Shown one piece after another: positions 16,251 through 23,689 of a DNA stretch of 36,376 nucleotides. Within the stretch, counting starts at the first letter, position 1. Each line of letters opens with the position of its first letter. The translations under genes were made by a program, and so were the position numbers. Origin of the DNA: Candidatus Omnitrophota bacterium (GTDB lineage: Bacteria > Omnitrophota > Gorgyraeia > Zapsychrales > JANLHA01); assembly GCA_020849375.1 (NCBI GenBank), contig JADLGJ010000035.1:1-36376 (forward strand), given 5' to 3'. The notes beneath the pieces are model-generated. The model was not told the DNA's origin. It was given only the letters and a program-made list of their open reading frames with translations, and searched no databases.

Positions 16251-17027
16251 CTATTTGAACACTTCCTCAAAGAAAGATTTCATCGCGGTCCAAGAACGCT
16301 TGTCCGCGTTAGCGTTATACGCGGCGCCCTTGGAGTTATCATTACCGGCGGCCGGATTGGTAAAGGCGTGCACCGCACCGCTATATTTCACCAATTGCCA
16401 ATCGACTTTTCCATCGTTCATTTCTTTTTCGAACGCGTCAACTTCAGCGGCCGGAACATATGGATCATCGGCACCATGCAAAGCTAAAACCTTCGCCTTG
16501 ATATTCTTCGCATCCATGGGCGTCGGTGTGTTTAAACCGCCATGAAAACTCACGACCCCGACGATCGGAGCGCCGCTGCGGGCTAATTCCAATGAGGTTG
16601 TCCCGCCGAAACAAAAACCCATGACTGCGATCTTATTCACATCAACGGTAGCTTCGCTCTTCAACGCTTCATATCCGGCAATGATACGCTTACGTAATAA
16701 CGCTCGGTCGCTCTTATAAATGGTCGCTTGCGCGCCGGCTTCGTCAGTATTCTTCGGCCTCACGCCTTTGCCATAAATATCAACGGCAAGCGCGGTATAC
16801 CCTAGTTTTGCCAACTCTTCTGCTTTTTGATTGGCGAACGGGCCAAAACCCATCCAATCATGGACCACGAGCACTCCCGGACGTTTCCCGGCTACAGCGT
16901 CATCATAGGCGACATAACCTTCCAAAACAGTGTCGCCATCTTTATACTCAAATGTTTTCGTTTGCACTGCAGCAAAAGCGGGGATCGTAGCGGACAATAA
17001 AAACAATAGGGCAATAATTCTTTTCAT
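16251..17027 (-). CDS. exported dienelactone hydrolase family protein
   Basis: Alpha/beta hydrolase of the dienelactone hydrolase family, with a catalytic triad visible as Cys in GFCFGGTTS, Asp in HGADDPYVP and His in SGAVHAFT; the family motif HDWMGFG lies near the start. A signal peptide (from ATG 17027, cleavage after AFA near 19) sends it to the periplasm, as is common for this subgroup. Its natural substrate is unknown; ester or lactone hydrolysis is expected. GAGG stands about 8 bases before the chosen ATG; an in-frame ATG at 17048 would add 7 residues. It is the first gene before phoB, 4 bases apart, so it is probably in the phoBR operon. Confidence 0.88.
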   Translation of the reverse strand: MKRIIALLFLLSATIPAFAAVQTKTFEYKDGDTVLEGYVAYDDAVAGKRPGVLVVHDWMGFGPFANQKAEELAKLGYTALAVDIYGKGVRPKNTDEAGAQATIYKSDRALLRKRIIAGYEALKSEATVDVNKIAVMGFCFGGTTSLELARSGAPIVGVVSFHGGLNTPTPMDAKNIKAKVLALHGADDPYVPAAEVDAFEKEMNDGKVDWQLVKYSGAVHAFTNPAAGNDNSKGAAYNANADKRSWTAMKSFFEEVFK

Positions 17028-17071
17028 TGCAGATGACCTCATTTTCAATTATTAACACACAAAAAGACTAG

Positions 17072-17095
17072 GTCATAACTCACACGAATTATGAC
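17072..17095. promoter_or_regulatory. inverted repeat upstream of the dienelactone hydrolase-phoBR operon
   Basis: Perfect 7-bp arms GTCATAA (17072-17078) and TTATGAC (17089-17095) are separated by 10 bp, 45 bases before the operon start. The symmetry and size suit a dimeric regulator site. It does not show the 11-bp direct-repeat pattern seen at 14053-14091. No convincing -35/-10 pair was found around it. Confidence 0.4.
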
Positions 17096-17137
17096 ATTGC
17101 TCCGAGGGCCAAAACGGCAGGTACAACGTACTCCTCT

Positions 17138-17386
17138 TTATTTGGATTGTGAAGTAACTTTCGAAGCTACGATCTTCTCGGCCTCAAACCAATCATTAAG
17201 CTCATTCCCCGGCGCCCCACCGCGCTGCAAATAAAGCTCATAAGCTTTTTCCTGAACGCGCTGGTTATACGTGGCTTGGTTAACAAAGCTCGAAACATTC
17301 GATGCAATGATCGATTTTTGCTTTGCCACACGAGGCTTCGCGGTTGATGGGGTCGTTGGTTTAGCGGTACTTTTTGCATTTGCCAT
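17138..17386 (-). CDS. DUF2934 family protein, 82 aa
   Basis: Small cytoplasmic protein. The first 28 residues are basic and rich in Ala, Thr, Pro and Lys, probably disordered. The rest carries the DUF2934 pattern: a helix with AYELYLQRGGAPG (48-60), then NDWFEAEKIV (64-73). The function of DUF2934 is unknown; the basic tail could touch nucleic acid, which is a guess. AAGGAG lies 8 bases before the ATG, with a short hairpin (17406-17420) in the leader. Transcribed from its own promoter. Confidence 0.82.
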   Translation of the reverse strand: MANAKSTAKPTTPSTAKPRVAKQKSIIASNVSSFVNQATYNQRVQEKAYELYLQRGGAPGNELNDWFEAEKIVASKVTSQSK

Positions 17387-17427
17387 AATGTTACTCCTTG
17401 TTTATCACTCCCGTTGAGTGAAAAACT

Positions 17428-17456
17428 ATTATAACATTAACCTGCATTTGTGAGAA
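17428..17456 (-). promoter_or_regulatory. promoter of the DUF2934 gene
   Basis: On the minus strand, -10 TATAAT (17433-17428) is preceded by TGT, an extended -10. A weak -35 TTCTCA (17456-17451) lies 17 bp upstream. A small hairpin (CACTC with GAGTG, 17406-17420) follows in the leader. Confidence 0.6.
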
Positions 17457-17463
17457 AAATGTG

Positions 17464-18420
17464 TCAACTGTGTAACACCGGTGAAAAATTATCACGGCAT
17501 TCTTGAACACGTCTTTTAATATAGGATAGGATCTCGCCGGGGATATTGGCCGAACAGCACTCTTCCATACCACGGAATCCCGGAGAGGAATTCGCTTCGC
17601 AAACTTTGAAATTCTTTCCATCAAAGAGCAGGTCAACGCCCGCGATCTCAAGCCCCAAAACCTGCGCAACATCCAAAGCTAAACGTTCGATGGGTGGCGT
17701 CAACGGATATGCAACCACTTTCGCACCACGGGAATAATTGGCTTTAAACGTCCCCTCGCCCGCCACGCGCATCATACACCCGGCTACACGGCCGCCGATC
17801 ACAAAAACACGCAGGTCACGCCCGACGCTGTTAGCGATAAATTCCTGGATCACAAAGTTAGGGTTGCCACGGCTGGTCGTGATCATTCCGATCAAGTCCT
17901 CGAACTTCTGCCGGTTTTCGCACAAGAATACGCCGCGCCCTTGTGAGCCAGCTAAAGTTTTCACAATGACCGGAAAACCCAGTTCCCGTTCAACAAGGTC
18001 CACATCTGTAGGGAATTTTGCGAGCATTGATCGAGCGATAGGAATGCCGTTCTGCGCTAAAACCTGCAGGGTGTGCATTTTGTCGCGGGCCATTTCAACA
18101 CTTTGCGCGCGGTTCGGCAGGTATACGCCGGCATTCTCCATCTGGCGCATCACGGCCAAGGCAAAATACGTCGTCGCCGACCCCATGCGATTAAGGACAA
18201 AATCCGGTTGTGCCACTTTCTTTCCATTAAGCAAAAAAAGATGCCGCCCGATCAAGCCTCCCTGGGGGCCTTGATCCTCAACGATAATATCCATTTCTTT
18301 GGGAGAAACAACTTGTAAGGAAATATCGCGCTGCAAAGCTTCGCTTAAAAAGCGGTGGCCGCCGTAACAGTCAGCCGTCAAAGCATTTTGCGGTAATTTA
18401 TTGAGGAGCCAACCTTGCAT
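17464..18420 (-). CDS. RimK-like ATP-grasp ligase (alpha-L-glutamate ligase family)
   Basis: ATP-grasp enzyme that joins an amino acid, usually glutamate, to a carboxylate on a protein or small molecule. The fold is clear: the N-terminal preATP-grasp domain, then VIVKTLAGSQGRGVFLCE (ATP lysine and glycine loop), QEFI, RDLRVFVIGG, GEGTFKANYSRGA, and the metal-binding end DLLFDGKNFKVCEANSSPGF with E and N. I prefer the ATG at 18420 (318 residues), 7 bases after the preceding stop. An ATG at 18444 would overlap that gene by 17 bases and add 8 residues. The specific product cannot be told; RimK, LysX and cofactor gamma-ligases look alike at this level. Confidence 0.85.
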   Translation of the reverse strand: MQGWLLNKLPQNALTADCYGGHRFLSEALQRDISLQVVSPKEMDIIVEDQGPQGGLIGRHLFLLNGKKVAQPDFVLNRMGSATTYFALAVMRQMENAGVYLPNRAQSVEMARDKMHTLQVLAQNGIPIARSMLAKFPTDVDLVERELGFPVIVKTLAGSQGRGVFLCENRQKFEDLIGMITTSRGNPNFVIQEFIANSVGRDLRVFVIGGRVAGCMMRVAGEGTFKANYSRGAKVVAYPLTPPIERLALDVAQVLGLEIAGVDLLFDGKNFKVCEANSSPGFRGMEECCSANIPGEILSYIKRRVQECRDNFSPVLHS

Positions 18421-18427
18421 ACCAGGT

Positions 18428-18814
18428 TTAAAGTTCCGCGCCATTAGCGGCGGATTCATCCTCGACAACTTCTCGATGGATGATCTTTGCGGTACGTTTT
18501 CCGTCCTGCTCAAGGTAATACACTTCAACAACATCCTCGGGGGCAAGTTCAGCAACGGCTTTGATGCCTTCCAGCTTTGTTTCCGCAGAAATTTGATAAG
18601 TGATCTCTTTTTCGACGTCGGAATCGTAATCATATTCCTGGAGCGTAATTTCAGTATCACTGGCCTTCAGGACAGTCCCATAAGAATAAATAAATTGGCT
18701 CAGATCAACCTGCGTTGCCGCCGACGCATCGTCTTCGGCAGCCGCATGGACGGCGGGAACCGTAACACATAATAAAAAGACCCAAACAAACCAAGCAAAA
18801 ACTTTCATTGTCAT
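18428..18814 (-). CDS. small exported protein with an OB/DUF5666-like domain, 128 aa
   Basis: Signal peptide at 1-25 (hydrophobic core, cleavage near VHA). The mature part is acidic and beta-rich (YGTVLKASDTEITLQEYDYD, then EITYQISAETKLEG and EDVVEVYYLEQDGKRTAKII), a pattern seen in DUF5666-like secreted domains, but I assign this weakly. AAAGGAG lies 7 bases before the first ATG. It is followed 7 bases later by the ATP-grasp ligase gene, so the two form an operon; the exported protein and the cytoplasmic ligase have no obvious functional link. Confidence 0.75.
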   Translation of the reverse strand: MTMKVFAWFVWVFLLCVTVPAVHAAAEDDASAATQVDLSQFIYSYGTVLKASDTEITLQEYDYDSDVEKEITYQISAETKLEGIKAVAELAPEDVVEVYYLEQDGKRTAKIIHREVVEDESAANGAEL

Positions 18815-18873
18815 GAACTGACTCCTTTGGTAGCACCATTAATATAATCCACTTATATCACTAGCCCTGAGGG

Positions 18874-18901
18874 TTGAAAAGTACTATTTTTGCTGTATAA
18901 T
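18874..18901 (+). promoter_or_regulatory. promoter of the ROK kinase gene, probably leaderless
   Basis: -35 TTGAAA (18874-18879), 16-bp spacer, perfect -10 TATAAT (18896-18901). The ATG follows the -10 by only 7 bases (18909), so the transcript should start at or next to the A of the start codon. Confidence 0.75.
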
Positions 18902-18908
18902 CCGGAAT

Positions 18909-19865
18909 ATGAAACAAAAATTCTTTATTGGTATTGATGTCGGCGGAACGAAAATCGCGGCTGCTGCGGTTTCAGCGAACGGAAAGATCTTGTCCCGTAA
19001 AAAGATCGCAACTCCCCCCGCCTCAAAACCTTCCGCTATCCTCAAATTGATCATCAGCCTTGTCGATCAAGTTTTGGTCGAAAGCGGTTTACCTATGCAA
19101 AACCTCGGGGGCCTCGGACTTGGCCTCCCCGGCATTGTCGACAAGAATAATCATATCCTCGCGACACCCAATATTGATCTCGCTGGTTTTCCTTTATGCG
19201 AGAAACTTAAAAAAAAGTTCCGCGTTAAGATCGCTGCCGGCAATGATGTCAATCTCGGCCTGCTCGGCGAACAATGGCTCGGAGCCGGACAGAAAGCTGA
19301 TGATATTATTGGCATTTTCCCGGGAACCGGTGTCGGCGGAGCCATCATTATCGACGACAAACTCGTGACCGGCACACAAGGCGCAGCGGCAGAGATCGGA
19401 CACATGATCATGATGATGGACGGCCCACGCTGTAACTGCGGCAATCACGGCTGCCTTGAAGCTTTTGCCGGGCGCTGGGCGATCGAACGCGACATCCGTG
19501 CCGCAATGCAAAAAGGCCGCAAAAGCTTGATCAGCGGACTCATGGACGGCAAACAGGGACCGATTAAAAGTAAATTCCTCAAGAATGCTTTAGCCGCAAA
19601 AGACCCCATCACTGTTGACGTCATGACCAGGGCCGCGAAAACGTTAGGGTTGGCCTGCATTAATGTCCGTCATATTTTCAACCCGCAATTGATCATTCTC
19701 GGCGGTGGGGTCATTGAAGCGTGCGGCGATTTCCTCCTCCCGATCATCAACAAAACATTCCACACTGACCCCTTCTTTGCCAAGATCGACAAATGCAAGA
19801 TCGTCACCTCAAAACTCGGCGACGATGCGGTTATTCTCGGGGCGGTCGCCCTCGTCAAGAAATAA
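18909..19865 (+). CDS. ROK family sugar kinase (glucokinase-like)
   Basis: Cytoplasmic ROK-family kinase, 318 residues; glucose is the most likely substrate, but N-acetylmannosamine or fructose kinases of this family look similar. The ATP phosphate motif DVGGTKIAAAAV is at 10-21, the catalytic Asp in GNDVNLG, a second phosphate motif FPGTGVGG near 138-145, and the ROK zinc site GHMIMMMDGPRCNCGNHGCLE is complete (His plus three Cys). No ribosome site precedes the ATG, which agrees with a leaderless transcript. It ends 2 bases before the convergent ppk gene, with no terminator between them. Confidence 0.9.
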   Translation: MKQKFFIGIDVGGTKIAAAAVSANGKILSRKKIATPPASKPSAILKLIISLVDQVLVESGLPMQNLGGLGLGLPGIVDKNNHILATPNIDLAGFPLCEKLKKKFRVKIAAGNDVNLGLLGEQWLGAGQKADDIIGIFPGTGVGGAIIIDDKLVTGTQGAAAEIGHMIMMMDGPRCNCGNHGCLEAFAGRWAIERDIRAAMQKGRKSLISGLMDGKQGPIKSKFLKNALAAKDPITVDVMTRAAKTLGLACINVRHIFNPQLIILGGGVIEACGDFLLPIINKTFHTDPFFAKIDKCKIVTSKLGDDAVILGAVALVKK

Positions 19866-19867
19866 AA

Positions 19868-21904
19868 CTATCTTCCGTAGTAGCTGATCATCCGTTCCTG
19901 GAAATTAAATTTTTCTTCATTATCTTTTTGGCGGGTATATTTTCGGTCGGGCTGTAACAAGCGGGATTTGGAATTATCTTTCCAGCACATGTCCATCAAG
20001 TACTGTAAATGTTCTTTGATCTCTTCCTGGTAAATCTCAAAGAGAAGTTCAATGCGACTGTCAAAATTGCGGCTCATCCAATCGGCAGACGACAAAAAGA
20101 CGCGCGGATTGCCATTATTATTAAAGATCATGACGCGGGTGTGTTCCAAGAACCGCCCGACGATACTTTTGACCTCAATATTCTCGCTCAAGCCCGGCAC
20201 GCCAGGGATCAAACAGCAGATCCCGCGGACGACCAACTTGATCTTCACTCCGGCCTTTGACGCCTCATATAGTTTATCGATCATCTGCACATCTTCGAGC
20301 GAGTTCATTTTCGCGCTGATCAAACCGCTTTTAGAACGTTTTTGGTTCTCAATCTCACGATCAATGAGTTCAAAGAAATATTTGCGCATATCGTTCGGCG
20401 AGGACACGACACGTTTCCACATCGACGGTAAAGAATATCCGGTAATAACGTTAAAGACGTCGGAAATGTCCCGCGCCACATCGTCGTTCGCGGTGAAATA
20501 GCCGATGTCGGTATAAACGCGCGCCGTTTTCTCGTTATAATTTCCCGTCGAGAGATGGACATAGCGGCGGATACGGTCTTCCTCTTTGCGAACGATGAGT
20601 GTCATCTTAGAATGGATCTTGATATTCGCGATCCCGTAAATGACGTGGCAGCCGGCATCTTCCAGAACTTTCGCCCAACGAATATTCTTCTCTTCATCAA
20701 AACGGGCCTTGATCTCGACAAGGATGGTCACCTGTTTTTTGTTTTGCGCCGCCTCGACCAAAGCGCTGATGATCGCCGAATCTTCATTCGCGCGATAAAG
20801 CGTCATTTTAATGGCCAGGACATTCGGGTCATGAGCGGCGGTCTGGATCAAATCCACCGTCGGATAAAAAGACTGGAAGGGTAAATGAGAAATGAAATCC
20901 CCCTGGCTGATCCGTTCAAAAATATTCTCGTACTCGATCTTGGCGGGCTTATATTCACGGTACGATAAAGCAGGGTTGTCCAATAGACGCGCCAATTCAA
21001 AAAGGCAGCTCAAGTCCAGCGTCCCCCCGATACTGACAACTTCTTCTTTGGGGAATCCTAACCCCTGGCAAAGAATATCCAAGAATTCAGGCGCACAGGA
21101 CTTTTCGATCTCGAGATGAACGACCTTAGCCCGCATCCGCTGTTTGACTTCTTGCTCGATGGCGACCAGAAGGTCTTCAGCGAATTCTTCCGCCACATAA
21201 AGTTCGCTGTCACGCATGACGCGGAAAAGAGTTTGTTCCTGCAATTGGTATCCGCGAAAAAAATTCTTAAGATACGCACGGATGATCTCTTCGACCATGA
21301 TAAAACAGGCTTCGCCACGCTCCGACGGCAAACGGACAAACCGCGAAACGTTCTTTGGCACCGGAATGATCGCTAAGTGCGGCTTATTGTCACGCAGGAC
21401 ATTGACCGCAAAAGCGATAGTTTTCGACGGTAAGATCGGAAAAGGATGCCCCTGGTCAACAGCCATCGGCGTAATGATCGGGAACAATGTGGATTCAAAA
21501 TATTTACGGGTTTCGCGTTCCTGCTCCGGCGTCAATTCTTCATGGTTTTTAAAAAAGACCTTATTCTTTTCGAGGTCTTTTCTCATCTTCCCCTGAAAAA
21601 CCTCATAAAACTTCTTCGTCAACACATCCGCCTGCTTACGGACCTCAACAAAAAGCTCCTCAGGGAAATAACCGAATTTGTCTTTGTGGCTGTACTTAGA
21701 ATCGATCAATCGCTTTAACCCCGCAAGCCGCACCATATAAAACTCGTCAAGGTTACTGGTAAAGATCGCCAAGAATCTTAAACGTTCCAACAAAGGATTC
21801 GTGTTGTCGCTCGCTTCTTCAAGCACACGCTCATTGAACATGAGCCAGCTCAAGTCACGAGCAATAAATTTTTCTTTAGGGTCCAACGGGCCTGCCGATG
21901 TCAT
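19868..21904 (-). CDS. ppk1: polyphosphate kinase 1
   Basis: Makes polyphosphate from ATP, reversibly. At 678 residues it has the family's four parts: an N-terminal helical domain (LSWLMFNERVLEEA, FLAIFTSNLDEFYMVR), a head domain (MAVDQGHPFPILPSKTIAF), and two phospholipase-D-like catalytic domains. The phospho-acceptor histidine is probably in IKIHSKMTLIVR, with the second in RFLEHTRVMIF; the Mg/ATP segment TLYRANEDS and the VHLSTGNYNEKTARVYTD block are intact. It starts 9 bases after the ppx gene end, so synthesis and degradation enzymes share one operon. Confidence 0.96.
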   Translation of the reverse strand: MTSAGPLDPKEKFIARDLSWLMFNERVLEEASDNTNPLLERLRFLAIFTSNLDEFYMVRLAGLKRLIDSKYSHKDKFGYFPEELFVEVRKQADVLTKKFYEVFQGKMRKDLEKNKVFFKNHEELTPEQERETRKYFESTLFPIITPMAVDQGHPFPILPSKTIAFAVNVLRDNKPHLAIIPVPKNVSRFVRLPSERGEACFIMVEEIIRAYLKNFFRGYQLQEQTLFRVMRDSELYVAEEFAEDLLVAIEQEVKQRMRAKVVHLEIEKSCAPEFLDILCQGLGFPKEEVVSIGGTLDLSCLFELARLLDNPALSYREYKPAKIEYENIFERISQGDFISHLPFQSFYPTVDLIQTAAHDPNVLAIKMTLYRANEDSAIISALVEAAQNKKQVTILVEIKARFDEEKNIRWAKVLEDAGCHVIYGIANIKIHSKMTLIVRKEEDRIRRYVHLSTGNYNEKTARVYTDIGYFTANDDVARDISDVFNVITGYSLPSMWKRVVSSPNDMRKYFFELIDREIENQKRSKSGLISAKMNSLEDVQMIDKLYEASKAGVKIKLVVRGICCLIPGVPGLSENIEVKSIVGRFLEHTRVMIFNNNGNPRVFLSSADWMSRNFDSRIELLFEIYQEEIKEHLQYLMDMCWKDNSKSRLLQPDRKYTRQKDNEEKFNFQERMISYYGR

Positions 21905-21913
21905 AAGAATCCT

Positions 21914-23452
21914 TTAGGTATCCCGGCCTTTAACGGTCAAAGTCACACGGTTCCCTGTGATCTCTTCGAACATTTCTTTCTTATCTTTAAAGAACGCACG
22001 CTCCAACAACAGGTTATCCGACGAATGCGCAATGATATTGACATCTCCTTTGGCCGTAGAAACGACTTCGATCTTTTTGATCTTCTGTTTATGCGAACGG
22101 TCCAAAGCGTTCGCAATACGCAGCAGCGCACTCAATTTCTGGACCACGATCTGAGAATCGGACGCCAGCGTGTTATAAAGGAAATGCGCCGCCGTCGGCG
22201 TGCCTTTGCGGTGATACCGCGCAATCGCAGCGATCATGTTCATTTCATCTTCGGTCAAGCGGAAAAGGTTGAGCGAACTGATAATGTACTCACTGTGCTT
22301 ATGATGTGTGCGGTTATTGACGAACATGCCAATGTCATGGAGGTACGCGGCCAGCGTTAAGTAGATCAACTCCTCATCTTTTAACCCTAAGCTGTCCTTT
22401 AATTGGTTAAACAAGGATCCAGCCAGCTCAGCGACATGGCGGCTGTGATTAAGGTCCAGCTTATACTTGCCACACAAATTTTGCGCTACCGAGATGAGTT
22501 GATTCGTTTTATTATTTTCCTGAATGTTTTCCAACTTGAAGATCATATTGGCCATCACCGCTTCCGCCAAGGATGTCTCCAGCATATAAATATATTTGTT
22601 TTTTGTTAAACGAAAGATCTTATTAACAATGATGGCGTAACCAGCCATGGTCTCTGCGATATCAACGGGAACTTTATGCGTCATCGCGACTTCTTCCGGG
22701 CTGCTTTCGGTCAACTTGGCCAACAGCTCATCGCTTTCCTTATCGGAAAAAATAAAGAATTCTTTTTCGCGGCGCCGGCCTGAAAGAAAATTGTTCAAAT
22801 AAGACGAGTAATTCTCATCAACGACAATAATATCGTCAAGTTTCAAATGGGGAATGGTTTTTTTGACATACAGAATCTCATTGGTGATGTATTCTTCGAC
22901 CGCTTCATAAACTTCCTGCAAACTGCCGTCCAAGCTGTTCATAAAATTCTTCAGGCGCAGTGTCCCGACCGGGATACCCACGCTCATTTGCGTAAAGCCG
23001 TTCTCGAGCACAGAAATATCAACGCTTCCCGCACCCAGTTCCACGATCAGGAGATTCTTCTGATGGATCGGATATTTTTTCTTGAGCTTATGAGTTAAAA
23101 AAGCGTCAATGTAATAAACGACGTCCCCTACGTTCAAAACCTCGACCTTCAGCCCGGTTTTGCGTAACACGGTATCACAAAACATGTCACGATTAGCCGC
23201 TTCCCGGACCGCGGTGGTCGCGATCACGCGGACATTGGTGACATCGTATTCCTTCAGGCGCTCCTGGTACTTTTCAAGGATGGAAATGGTCTGATTGATC
23301 GTTTCCTGGGCAATACGGCCCCGGAAAAAGGTATTACGGCCGATCGGAACGACATTTTTGAGGGATTCGAGGACTTTGATCTCGTCACCGGCTTTTTCGC
23401 CAATGACCAATTTGAGTGAATTTGAACCGATATCAAGGACTGCGGCACGCAT
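21914..23452 (-). CDS. ppx: Ppx/GppA-type protein with C-terminal HD domain (active-site motifs altered)
   Basis: Exopolyphosphatase / pppGpp phosphohydrolase family, 512 residues: an ASKHA phosphatase domain (1-310) and an HD domain (about 340-500; NHSRHVAELAG, AAYLHDIGMF, HHKHSEY). Loop 1, DIGSNSLKLVIG (7-18), is normal. The usual second loop DIGGGSTE is ELGAGSVD (138-145), and the segment that carries the catalytic glutamate in E. coli Ppx (NEEARL) reads GDVVYY (109-114), so phosphatase activity may be reduced or changed. The HD metal motif is intact. GGAG stands 8 bases before the ATG. First gene of the ppx-ppk operon; a perfect inverted repeat precedes it. Confidence 0.88.
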   Translation of the reverse strand: MRAAVLDIGSNSLKLVIGEKAGDEIKVLESLKNVVPIGRNTFFRGRIAQETINQTISILEKYQERLKEYDVTNVRVIATTAVREAANRDMFCDTVLRKTGLKVEVLNVGDVVYYIDAFLTHKLKKKYPIHQKNLLIVELGAGSVDISVLENGFTQMSVGIPVGTLRLKNFMNSLDGSLQEVYEAVEEYITNEILYVKKTIPHLKLDDIIVVDENYSSYLNNFLSGRRREKEFFIFSDKESDELLAKLTESSPEEVAMTHKVPVDIAETMAGYAIIVNKIFRLTKNKYIYMLETSLAEAVMANMIFKLENIQENNKTNQLISVAQNLCGKYKLDLNHSRHVAELAGSLFNQLKDSLGLKDEELIYLTLAAYLHDIGMFVNNRTHHKHSEYIISSLNLFRLTEDEMNMIAAIARYHRKGTPTAAHFLYNTLASDSQIVVQKLSALLRIANALDRSHKQKIKKIEVVSTAKGDVNIIAHSSDNLLLERAFFKDKKEMFEEITGNRVTLTVKGRDT

Positions 23453-23492
23453 AGAATTGCTCCAAATTAATTGAGGTAATCCCCTGCGGGGA

Positions 23493-23526
23493 TAGACCCA
23501 GCTTTTCTACATTTAAGCTGGGTCTA
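23493..23526. repeat. perfect 12-bp inverted repeat upstream of ppx
   Basis: TAGACCCAGCTT (23493-23504) and its exact complement AAGCTGGGTCTA (23515-23526) flank a 10-base loop, 41 bases before the ppx start. A second short palindrome, CCCCTGCGGGG (23481-23491), follows on the transcript. No T-run follows, so it is more likely a leader structure or operator than a terminator. Confidence 0.65.
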
Positions 23527-23595
23527 GGATACCAGATTTGTCCTATTAAAGCTAAAGGATTTTTAAGGCAGGAAGGTGACAAAAAAGCAAACGAT

Positions 23596-23679
23596 GGGAA
23601 AAATAGGCTTCTGGCGAGTTCCGCAGCCACTCAGCTTTGCTGAGTGCGCGAGGACTGGTTGAGCAAAGAAGGCCTATTT
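23596..23679 (-). terminator. extended stem-loop terminator of the lipid-modification operon
   Basis: Outer arms AAATAGGC (23601-23608) with GCCTATTT (23672-23679) and an inner perfect 8-bp hairpin CACTCAGC/GCTGAGTG (23628-23635 with 23639-23646) form one long, partly paired rod. On the minus strand it ends in TTTTTCCC. It starts 11 bases after the stop at 23690. Confidence 0.65.
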
Positions 23680-23689
23680 CTTAACGCCT

